Positions 36,247-48,455 of a stretch of DNA of 64,000 bases are shown here, piece after piece. The notes under the pieces were generated by a model. That model did not search any database and was not told the DNA's origin. It saw nothing but the letters and a program-made list of their open reading frames with translations. The stretch is from Aralia elata. Lineage: Eukaryota > Streptophyta > Magnoliopsida > Apiales > Araliaceae. The stretch covers positions 62,001 to 126,000 of the forward strand of contig JAVJAP010000118.1 in assembly GCA_034770075.1 (NCBI GenBank). The letters run 5' to 3'. Both the position numbers and the translations under genes were made by a program. Positions within the stretch are counted from its first letter, which is position 1; each line of letters starts with the position of its first letter.

Positions 36247-38182
36247 TACAATTTTATCATTAAGGGCGTTATAGACATTTCGCAAAATCTAGTTGGATTC
36301 ACGCGGGGTTTGGCTTGGGGATAGTAGGACCCTAATTTAAGCTCATTAATATTTTTGGCAAAACATCTTAATTAAAAGAATTTAATAACAGTTGCTTTGA
36401 TTTTACATGGGCTATGCTTTTGTTAATGGTCTCTCAATTCTTTCTTTCCCTTTGGCATGAGGAGTTGCTTAATTACCAACAGGTAAAATATATATATTAC
36501 GATTTTAAATATTAATTTTTTATTATTATTTATGTGAATAAGTAATAATAGTAATTCAATTAAAAATATATCATATAATAAGTGACTCTTATAATTATAT
36601 CAGATCTCATATTGATGTAAGTCGCAATTCTAATTCAACTAAAAACTTTTACGATACATAAGAGAATGCTTACCAATAATTAGGGTTCTCTGCTTAATTT
36701 CCCCTTGCCTTTTATGTAATTTCCTTTTGTTCAAAAAAAAAAATTATATTCCAATATACTTTCTATATAGGTGGCCCATATGGAAAAATAATTGTGCAAC
36801 ACATATTTACCCATGTGCCTTTCCGGGCAGCTACTTCAAAATTACCATCTTTTTTTTATTTTATTTTTTTGGGATTAAAAAACAAAGACAAAAGAGTGAG
36901 TATGAATTGGAACAAAAATGAAATTAATATTGTTCGATCATAATAACATAAAAAAAATTATTATACCTCTTCCAAGCCATAGTTACAAATCCCTCCTCCT
37001 CCACTCCATCCACATATGCAAATAATAGGTTGAGAATATAACATATCTATTTTGTATTAATTTAAAATATAATGAATAAATAACACATAGCTACACTTTA
37101 TTTGTTTTTTATTAATTTAAAATGTGAATTATTAGTAGAATATAACGCGTGATTATATTAATTTTTCCAAAGTATGAAGCAAATGTACTCATTCGTAGTC
37201 CAAACCCAGCCCATGCCATAAATAGAAAGCTTTATTATAAAGTCACATGTAAAATGTTCTTAGGTTTGACTGCTCACACCATACCCCTTCTTTGTTGAGT
37301 ACCTCGATTCTCAGTCCCCTATATCTTTCAATAAGACAAGGTACATTAATATGTTGGACTAGAGAGAAAAGACGTACATACCCCTTTGTTTGGTCCACAG
37401 TCCACACCACAGGTGTCATTTCGATGGCATAAGCAGATAATGCTTCCACTTGTTTGCATTATTGAGGGAAGACCAATTAAGTACAATGTAGAGCAGCTAG
37501 TGTCCCAGGGCACATGCTAAAAAATTTCCTTTTTTATTTAAGGACAACCTATTCGTTAGTCGTCAAGTTATTATTATTTTTCATACTTAATTTTTAAAAA
37601 AAAAATTTTTACGTATTTTCTTTTTAAATTTTATTATTTATGTAATTTTTATTTAACTTTATAAAAATAGAACAATTAAAAAGTATTAAATATGAAAAAC
37701 AACTATAGATTGAAGATCAAATGTGAACAACAACCGTAATTTGAGGACTAAAAATGAAAAAGATACTATGTTTTGGAGACTAACATGAAAAGAAATATAT
37801 AGTCTGAGGATCGACGAGATACGAGAAAAAAATAATTAGGGGACCAAACGTGAAAAATAATTATAGTTTGTAGACTAACAAAGAGATTATCCCTTTTATT
37901 TATTTATAATTATTATTACAAGCTTTATAATTCGTGGAAAGTACATATAAGTTTAGGGATTTGGCTCTCTTCCATTATACATTTTCTCTAATTTTATTCA
38001 ATACACCATATTTGTATAGTTATGAATAGTATAATTAAAATCGATACCAGTTAATTAATTTATTATATTGAATAATATAATTGTTCCAAAAATAGAAGTA
38101 ATCTGATATTTTTTACCATTTGAGTGAACATGAAGATTTTACATCAAAATTTCAATGGATAAAAATTCTTCTAGACTTTTAA

Positions 38183-39003
38183 CGATGACCAATAAGTTCT
38201 ACGATCTTCAACAAACTTTACGATCTCCAGAACTAAGATCAGTAGGCTCTACGATCTTTTATACTATGATCAATATGCTCTACGATCTTCAACTACATGT
38301 TTTACAATCGTCTTTTAACTTAAGATCTATACATCAGATTCACTTTACGAAATAGATCAACCTAACAGTTTGATCTCTAATCTAAGTCCTTTTACACCAA
38401 TTTTATTTAAAGGACTGTACAAAAGCTATTGATTACAAATATACATTATTTTCGCATATCATCATCAAATCTAAAACATGTATTATACTAGCGTCATGTA
38501 TTGGATATAATTGGAGGGAAGGTGTAACGGAGGGTAAGGCTGAGCAAGAAACCAAAATTGGCCCCCGAAACCGCACCAATTGAGCGGCATCAATGGTTCT
38601 GACGTATGTGACGGCTTTAGAATTGTTAGAAAACTGCATATGCGGTTTGGGTGTGGTTTTGGAAGGCTCACGCACCGCTCAAACCGCACCGCACTGCTCT
38701 TATATATTATATATATATTTTAGAAGTTATATAGGCAAATTCCTAAGAATATAATAAACAATTTTAATTATGTTATGCACTTTTAAATTTTTTGTTTATG
38801 GCTAGAAATATTTCTAATTGAATTGTAATGGTTTGAGCAATGTTGAAACATTCTGAGTAACATATTTCCAACCTAAAACTTGTTGCTTAATGTTATTTTG
38901 TTAATGTTATGTATGGTTTCTTATACATAAAGATGAATTTGATTTATTGAATATTATTGTAAACTATGTTAATTGGTTTTAGAACCGAAATCGAATCAAA
39001 TGA
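38183..39003. repeat. Repeat R3, copy 3 of 3
   Basis: It matches R2 closely, including the GCGGTTTGG clusters near 38636-38700, and ends at about 39003. About 90 bases that precede R3 (38095-38182) are repeated directly after it (39002-39094), as if R3 sat between two copies of its flank. Confidence 0.7.
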
Positions 39004-39094
39004 AAGTAATCCGATATTTTTTTACCATTTGAGTGAACATGAAGATTTTACATCAAAATTTCAATGGATGAAAATTCTTCTAGACTTTTAATGA

Positions 39095-41199
39095 TGAAAA
39101 TATTTTTTATGATTCTAATTTTTGATATGATTGATCTTAATATCATCAATTATCTATTAACATATTTTGATCATTACTACCAAAATTATTAAGATCAAAT
39201 AATTGGTGTATTTGATGAAATTGAAAAAAATGTGTAATAGAGGGGAGCTAAATCCTAAGTTTAGCCACAATTTATTAGCTAAGTTTTAACTAATATTTAC
39301 AATAATAAAAATTTATTTAATTTCAAATGAAGTCATTATAATATGTCATTTTAATCCATTGATTAATATATTAAAAAAAATACGTACCTCTTCATTCAAT
39401 ATGATAACATTGATGTTGACAATTTTATTTATTTTTGTGTTTATACCATGTTGGAGAATTTTGAAATGGATGTATAATTCAAAAAATAGAATATAGAAGA
39501 CTTAGAGGTAAGTATTAGATACACTGTCTTTCAGACTTTTATTCTTCTTCTCTGGTATACGATTTTACAAGATTGTTGTAGGGTTATAGACGAATAATCC
39601 TCCCAAGATAGAACTAAGCACGGGATTATTGCAAGCAACAAATTTGAAATAGGTCCAACAAATTCTATAGCTTTTCTGGAACTTGGGCCTTGTTACTGCC
39701 TTGGCTTTATTTGCCACCAAGTATCAGTTATCAATTTTCATAAAGGATTACATCTTTATATGAAAATATCATTTTTTACGGGGACTTAATAAATGACAAT
39801 TCCTTAGTTAACTCAATTATGAATCCTTCCCTCCTAATATGGTGTAGAAACTCTATAAATATGAGGTGCAAAAGATGCAAGAATTTTGTTATATTTTTGT
39901 ATTGATTTGATTATTTTTGTTTAATGTCTTTTATTTTTATTTTCATAAAACATGTCACTTCAAATGTGACCGTCCAATGGTAAAATATCTGTTTTTACTA
40001 TGTATCATGTAGGAGTTTATCCAATCACTAAATCAGTAAAAATGCTTCATAATAAAACTACAATAGTGTTTTGATGACTAAATAATGATACTAAAAATAG
40101 ATATTGAAATGATGTATATGGTTGTGGTTGATTATAAAAAAAATAATGCTATGAATTTTAAATTTGTGGTCTCAAATGGGTCTTAAATGACATGGTATTA
40201 AATATTTGAATGGTAATTTATGACATAGTCAATCACACGAGATCTACCCAACTAATGTTATGATGTCAAATCATTTGAAACACTTTTTGAGATAAAAATT
40301 TGAGACTCCTAATAATATCATTATAAAATTAGTTCGACCTATACATGATGAATTATCAATTAATCACAATTTAGCAAATTATTTTGGAATTTAATTTTTT
40401 TAAGAATTTTTTTTAGTGTGTGTTTGTAGCATCACTCATACTATAAGTTTCTTTTGAAGCCTCTGATTGAAATATAATAATATAAGTTGTTAGGGAAAAA
40501 AAGCATCGCATATATTAAGAGAATTTAGTGTCCAACTCAACAAAAAAAAATCTCAAAATTTTCCAATTAAACTTGTCCCTCTTAATGAAGATCGACTTAA
40601 ATATCTTACAATACAAAAGTATGTTTTCTTTGCTGCTTGTATTAAAGTTCGTTACATAATTATCATATAGGAGTAGTAGGTTTGATAAAATTTAACCCTA
40701 TTATTTACAAGAAAATATTGTTTAGATAGACTGGGTTGACACATTTGATTCAAATATAGGTGATCGAAAGTTTGTAAGTGGTCCATAATGTCCTCGATTA
40801 GAATGTCTCACGAGCTAATCAAAGATATTATATGGGCTCAAGATTCCAATTATCATGGAGGTGTGGTGGATTCATAATTAACGGATTAAGATTTTTTTTT
40901 ACGAATCAGAATCTTCTCCATTATATTTATCTTCTAATTTCTCTCGATATATATTCAGTGATATAAATATTATATTTAGCGATCAAATAAAATCGTCACA
41001 AATATTTATGTTACTAAAAATATCACTAAAAGTAATATTTATGTCACTAAATGTGTATTAAAATTTTTTAAAATATATATATAATAGAAGGAATCATAAT
41101 CCACAGATAACTTAGAGCTTATGATTACACTTAAAAGGTAAACATATTAATTAAGAAACTAAGAATGTAAGTATTAAAAGCAACCCTAGAAAAACAGGG
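39095..41199. other. Gene-free AT-rich stretch
   Basis: No open frame with a recognisable domain, no clean terminal repeats and no RNA gene was found. Frequent A/T runs. Confidence 0.5.
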
Positions 41200-41477
41200 T
41201 TGGGGGGCGGTCCGGTGCACTAATGACCGGTACCGTCCGGTGCATAGTGTTAAATTTTTTTTTTTTTTTTTTTTTTGTTTTTTTTAAACCACAATTATCA
41301 GAAAAAAAAATAAAAAATAATAGAGCAAGTTTGAAAAAAAAATTGTAAAAAAAAGTATTTTTTGTATTGAAAAAATACTGTAAACTGTTTACGGTGTTTT
41401 TTCAATACAAAAAATACTTTTTTTTACAGTTTTTTTTTCAAACTTGCTCTATTATTTTTTATTTTTTTTTCTTATAA

Positions 41478-41522
<45 letters not shown>

Positions 41523-41576
41523 TAACACTAATGCACCGGACGGTACCGGTCATTAGTGCACCGGACCGCCCCCCAA
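41200..41576. mobile_element. Fold-back element, 377-bp near-perfect palindrome
   Basis: Both ends carry a GC-rich arm of about 54 bases (TTGGGGGGCGGTCCGGTGCA onward) matching in inverted orientation with about one indel. Inside are long T and A runs (41257-41284 and 41486-41520), then a second inverted pair including AGAGCAAGTTTGAAAAAAA and its complement, meeting near 41390-41400. No coding capacity. Probably a fold-back type MITE. I found no clear target duplication. Confidence 0.8.
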
Positions 41577-42013
41577 TTAAGAAAAACATACAGTACTAGT
41601 ATACTATAATAAAGACATAACCCTAGTGTGTTGTTGTATTAGTTGCTCATGTGTGATCCCACATTTGGGAATGTGTATTGTAAAATATATTAATGTATAT
41701 ATGAACTTTAATTTAATTTCTTTAATATATTAAATAAATAATAAAGCGCTGTTTGTTTGTTTATGCCGTATATTCCAAAATATTTATTTTTAATTTATAT
41801 TCGTTACGGGAAACATAATATTAAATCAAACAAGGGTGTTAATTAGCTGCCAAATGCAATTTTATTATCTAAACAAAGTAGTTGGCTGCACCAATCAAAT
41901 GCAATGCCTCTGAGCTATTTACATTGAAATTTGATTAAATAAATGTAATTCCATATCAAATAATAACTAACTTAATTGTTCTTGGTTTCGTCACTAAAAT
42001 TTAATTATTTTTA

Positions 42014-42227
42014 GGTAGTGTTTGACTGCATCTAAATATATCTTAACAGTCCACCTTTTAATGTATTTTAACAGCTCACAACTTTGTATTAAGAAGTCTT
42101 CTGAATAGTTAAGATACAACTGTGAGTTTAAACTATTCAGAGAATATCTTAATACAAATATATAGACTCTTAAAATATATTAAAAAATGAACTATTAAAA
42201 TACATTAAGATGCAATTAAACAACACC
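42014..42227. mobile_element. Tourist-type MITE (PIF/Harbinger)
   Basis: Termini GGTAGTGTTTGACTGCATCT and the complement of GGTGTTGTTTAATTGCATCT, flanked by TTA (42011-42013 and 42228-42230), the PIF/Harbinger target. The interior has further inverted pairs (AGTTAAGATACAACTGTGAG region). No transposase. Confidence 0.8.
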
Positions 42228-42230
42228 TTA

Positions 42231-44009
42231 CTCCATTTTTATTTCTCCTCCAAAATGTGGTATGCCTCCTCTGACCTTTGATGCAATAAGGGGGTAAAGA
42301 GAACTTATGAGGCCAATTTGTTTGTTCGTTGGAAATGATGGTGACAGCATAAAATATATTAGTAAATAATTAATGAGGTGCAAAAATAATAATAGAGTGG
42401 AATGGAATAGTACTTAATATACTTAATATAATAGAAGGGAGATTTGGCACCACCACAACACATTTGTTTTGCATTGAACGAAAGATTCCTTTTAATTGTT
42501 TATTGTTCATGAAAAAAAATATAAAAAAAATCTGACCATGCGTTGGGGATTTCGTACCAAGAATTCGTACTATATGGATTGTCAAACTAATGAACTACAA
42601 CTCTACAAGTAACCTCAATGCCTATATCTAAAAAGTACACATTTAATTGATATTCAATTGATCGAGATAATTTTGTTGGCCGATCGAGTTGATTCAATCA
42701 ACTCAATCGAGCTGATTTTTTTTTATTATATTCATTTTATCTTTATTCATTTTTCCTTTTTTATTAGATAGAATAGCCCAAAAACTCAAAACCTTTCAAT
42801 TTTATTAGCACATATTTTCACTACTTTAACCGTATATATTAAAAAAAATATACAAATATTTTTTTATTTGTATATTTTTTATTCATGTAATTGAATCTTT
42901 CACTCTACACTATTTAATTTACAACCACAAAATCTACAAATATTCAATATTAAGACTTTCATATTATTCATAAATTTCATGGTCAATGCATAAATGAATT
43001 AATTAACAATATATATTACACATGTTTTAAAATTCACAATTATACTATTTAAATAAATTTTACATACTAATATTCAAACATATTAGTGCTTCTCAAGGGT
43101 TCATCTACTAGTTGAACTAAAAGCGATAACATAGAATAATGGCTTCTTTATTTTTTCTAATTCTTATATCTACACACGTCGTTGCTTTAAAAAAATATAC
43201 ATCATTATTCAATATTAATATAGATTTATCGTCATATATAATAATACTCGAAATATAATGGATATGTGGGATATACTTTATTCCGAATAAAATTAGGGAA
43301 ATGATCATGAACCCTCTTATATGAAGATGAGATATTTATCTACTCTCATGTGAGAGAAGAACTTGTGAAAATATCAAAATTACATGTGAAAATATCCTTA
43401 TGGACTTACCCTGGAAAATGGCTTGGCAAGACATTTAAATAAAATCAAAATTTACAAGTATTAAGATTGTAATTTTATTTCATATTTATGTCAAAGTAAT
43501 TTGTTAGTTTAGTAGTAATGCTATAATAAATTTGTCGACATTGAGTCATTTTATATTAATGTCAATAAAAGAGTATTTTTTTATGAAAGATTAAGGCTAA
43601 AACCCTATTGCTTATGCATTCTCACAATTTATCTAACTGAGCTATAAAAAGCTTTAAGAAAGTCGAGCCAAAGTTATTAACAAACAATTTGATTGGCAAC
43701 AATGGATGAGAAATGAAAGAGTGGGATATCACAAAAATTTACATCAAACGAATAACTTGACCTATTTGAAAATTTAATCAGCAATATAAACAAACAAACA
43801 TGTAGCCCATTAAAAATTAAAAAAACATTCAAAACCAAAAGCTAAGGAAGTTGGGCTGATTTATTAACTCTGAGCAGGGTCTCATTTTGCTTGCTCAAAA
43901 GAACTCAATGACATTTGCTTATATACTTTGGCTGCTGTATTGTTGTTCTCTCTTTTCTTTGATTTCTCTCTCTCTTCTTCTTGATTTTCTCTCTCTCCTT
44001 TGGCATTTG
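42231..44009. other. Gene-free stretch downstream of the laccase gene
   Basis: AT-rich with no supported gene. It includes the laccase 3' flank: CT-rich sequence at 43945-44002 (GA-rich in the transcript). AATAAA-like signals are too common here to choose one. Confidence 0.4.
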
Positions 44010-47000
44010 CTAACACTTGGGAAGATCTCTTGGAGGTGGTAGAAGACACTCATTGGGGCCTTTCCCATTGTCCACAACAAATGCCATTTTTAATCCCCAT
44101 GTTGTGTGCACTTCTAAATGGCAATGCATGAACCAAACCCCTAAATATACAAGAGAAAACGTGAATTCATGTCACATAGTTTGACAAATATTCGTTATAA
44201 CGGTGATAATGCGACACGGTTGTCTTTATAATAAGAAAAAAAGTCATATGATGGGAGAAATAAATAATTACACTGATAAACAATATATGAAAAATATAAG
44301 GAAAAGAAAGGTTAACATCTTCGGTAATTCTTAAAATACAATTGTTTTTCATACTTGGTCTCCTAACTAATTTATTTGTGCATTTAATCCCCAAACTTTA
44401 TATTGTCTGTAATCCTAGTCCAATTTCAAAGAAACAGAACAATTAAATGAGACTATATATGAAAAACGACACTAGTTTTCAAACTAAGCATGAAACATAA
44501 TTATAGTTTGAGGATTAAACATGAAAAACTATATTTTGAGAACTAACGCAAAAAAATCGTTGTACTGATAATAATATGTGAAAAATATAAGGAAAAAAAT
44601 ATCAAGTATATGTACCTGGATTATCTGCCAAGAATCTTATAGCAGTCCACCCACCAGAAGGGACTCCAATTGTGTTCCTCTCAACAGGATCAACAAGATT
44701 GAAATTCTTCGGATCCTTCTTCGGATTAAAATTCCCAATCCCCCTTCCAACAGCAAAGAAATTAAACCCATGCAAATGAATTGGATGGTTTTCAGGAGCA
44801 ATCATCCCAGTGTCTTGTAACACTAATTGTACAGTAGAGTTATAAGCCAACCTATAAAGCCTAGTCCCTTTTGTTGTCCCAAAATTTGTGGCTTGTGTCC
44901 CAGTATAATTGTACGGCATCAATGGCTTTCCAGGAAAATCATCAGTAAAAACTCCGCTAATATTGAAGAAATGTGCTTGAAGAAGATCAATTTTCGGCAT
45001 GACAAATGTCACATTATTTATATCAGCTACCACTCTGTTACCATTAACACAAGTTGCACAAGGGTTGACTCCTAGTCCAATGGTGAATAAAAGCGAATGG
45101 TCAATTTTTAGTGGCACTTTCGCAGGAAATTGTTTAGAGTTTAGGCTTCTGAGAGAGTCCGTGAACTTTGTTGCGATCGGGGTGGCGTTCTGAGGCGGCG
45201 GGGCGGTGAGGGTGGTGGAGACACTAGAAACGGTGCCGGAATAATGCAATGTGGCGGTGGCGGTGACGTTATCGACTGCGATCGGTGAGTCCATAAATGG
45301 GGATACTGCAACTAAATATTTTCCGGTTCTATGACTAGTTGTAATTAGTACATTTGTGGTTTGGCCTGGTGCTATGAGAATTGTGTCTGTTTTAAAGGGC
45401 TTTACGTACGTGGCGTCGACTTCGACTACGGTGAGCTTATGCTTGGCAATCTTGAAGAAGAGCTCTTCGTTGAGTGCAGCATTAATGATTCTCAGCATGT
45501 ATGTTTTTTCAAATTTGACTGATAAGTTGAACCCTGAAACAGAATAAAATTTGTTTATTATATTGTAAAATGAACTCTTACTTTAAGACGAAGGTTATAA
45601 TATTACTTTGTGTATGGCAAGTTGAGACAGGTCCTGGGTGGCCATTGATGGTATGCGCATCGGAAACATTTGGGGCTAGTCCTGATTTTGTAGCTTCATT
45701 AATCACAGCCTCAACATCTGATTTCCACCATTCACCTACAAATTGGGCAATAAGCACAAAAAAAAAACTTATTAAGTACCACAAAATAATAAAACCTAAC
45801 AAACAGAACACGTAGATAAAAGAATTGAATACATATATGCTCTAATAGACCAAGACATAATTGATTAATTTTATGGATCAAGATATAATTCTCAGAGCGT
45901 ATGTGTCTTTTATATTCTCAACAAAATTTATCAAACATAATCGACATAATCGTATGTTACATTGCTCTACAGAAAAATGTTCACTTAGCCAACTAATTTA
46001 GTCGCAAAATCAACCCCCCCCCCCTCCTCCCCCAACCCACACACTCAGAAATGATTGGACATTAAATTTTTTTTGATATATCTAAGTATTAACACTTGAT
46101 TGTTTGGCTATCAATATCATTTTTCATTCAATAAAAAGGTTCATTTCCGAGAGAGAGAGAGATGCCTTCACCTAGTATAACCACAACTTCCTTATGTGGT
46201 GCTGGAAAGGGGTAAGGCACCCCAAGTTTAGGCAAGACAACAAGGGCACCATGGACAGTGGCCCTGAGCCAGAGGATATGTGCATGCCAGAAAAGTGTAC
46301 CCCTTTGTCCTGTAATTGTGAAGTTGTACACAAAGCTTTGGCCCGGTTGAATTGGGCATTGGGTAATGTATGCTGGCCCGTCAGCCCAACCCGTACGAAG
46401 TTGTCGAATTCCATGCCTGCCCATACCTCAAAAACAAGGTTAGTTTTGGAGCTCTATGGGATATTCGTACATTAATTTCACCAATTTCTTTAAAATACAT
46501 GACAATAAAATAAATTCAGTTATATTGTCTCTTCTTGTTACTGTTCCATGCCATGTATTAATGTCAGATAATATATAGCCATTTAAAAAATTAACTATAA
46601 ACAAGTAATTTTACTACATCGCAATACATAACATGAGATATAAGATGAGATAGATGATGAGACAGGTGATTTGGACTCTAATAAAATATAATAATTAATT
46701 TAAAACACTTCCTTTATTCGACAAAAGAGTCCTATTAATCTATAATAAAAGAAATTCACAAAAAGAATTCTCATTATACTGATAATAATATTAAATGACA
46801 CAATTTATTTAAATTTATTATCATAATTTTATTATCATGTCACTATTAATAAACATATAATTTATTAATTTTAGCCATAAATATATAACAAAAATACGTT
46901 CTTAATACTTATAGATATTACAAATGAGACTATTTTAAAACGGATGATGTATTAAATATTTTGACAAAAATGACAACGTAGAACAATAAATATTAGAATA

Positions 47001-48397
47001 GACATGAGGTATTATTACCAGTGGATGCTCATGTTATATTTAACGTGGTTGACCACCTTGATGAGCACTGTGTCGTCTTCCCTCGCGTATATCGTCGGGC
47101 CAGGATAAAGCCCATTTATAGTAACGATGGGCTTAGTTGAACAAAGCCTGGTTTCGTTCTTCATCACCACCTGCATAAGTTTGCACCAAAATCATAGTTA
47201 GCATAATTTATTCAGTGACAGAGTCAGACTTTTCAAAATAAAATAATATTCAACAATTTTTGACAACGATACAATGACTTTGTAGATTTGAATTTAAATC
47301 AAAGTACCTATTTTTAAATACAAGGTTACTCTATTGAAAGGGGAAAGTGGAATTTATTAAAAATTTACAAAGAAAATGTGGGTTTAAAAAAAATAAAAAT
47401 GAGATACATTGGTACCACACCCACAATTTCTATGCCCCCCCCTATTACATATATTGAGTTTTCATTTTCACTATTTTAGTATGTTGAAATTCTTCAATTA
47501 CTGGAAGTGCATATAATTTTTTTTTTGCCTATCAAAAAAAAAAATCGGGTATATTGGCCAGAACCCGACTTTTTAAAATGATGAACACCCAATAATTTTT
47601 ATGCAACTATAGAAAATTGTTTGACAATGACTTTAGTAATTTGCCTATTTTTCTAGACAAGGGTTCCTATTTAGCTATTTTATGAATTAAAATACGCATT
47701 AAAATTCCTATTTTATAATGTAGAGTAATCATATTCTATAATTTTGGGAGTACCTTATTAAAATTTTGACAGTGGTCCCCACCCTAACAATTTGCCTTAC
47801 TCTTAACAAAATCAATTTATTTATGCTCGTGGCGCGTTCACACGAGTATATCTTGCATGCATGAATGGTAAAGCAATCGTCTAGAAAAAGACTTTCAGTT
47901 GATATGTCAAATTTTAGCACTAAAAAATACCTAGATAAATATTTCGTGCACAAAAATTCATCTTGATATGATCTTATTTTCTTCTCTATCAACAGCTTGA
48001 ATCTAAAGTAAAGCCAGTGATATGATAATGACAAATAATATATATATCTAAAATAGGCATAACCAATAACATTATGGTGGATGACCATGAAAACTGAAAC
48101 ATATCAAAAAGTAGCATTTTTAATTTCAAGAAACCTTCTAAATTTCATCTTTTCTACTAAAGTTTGAAGGTGACACTTGCAACTTCCAACATAGTAGCAA
48201 ACAAAGAAAATATGAGTTGAATAATCATTTTTATTAAATGTATATTCTTGAGACAATGCCCAAATGCAAACCAGATTAAGGTGACTTCTGGTCCTTGTCG
48301 AGGGGTACGATTCTCACTTGGTGCAAAAGCACAAAATTCGACTGATAATTGTGGCTTATAGATGGTTGCGAGTATACGAATTTGCAATGCAACACTG

Positions 48398-48455
<58 letters not shown>

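Larger units (their letters stand above)
34062..39003. repeat. Tandem segmental duplication, copy B
   Basis: Counterpart of copy A, ending in repeat R3. B carries uninterrupted sequence at the sites where A has the solo LTR, the hAT element and the Tekay element. B-specific features are a Stowaway (35674-35931), a tandem duplication of about 112 bp near 34164-34388 and about 40 extra bases near 34795-34835. No host gene is visible. Confidence 0.8.
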
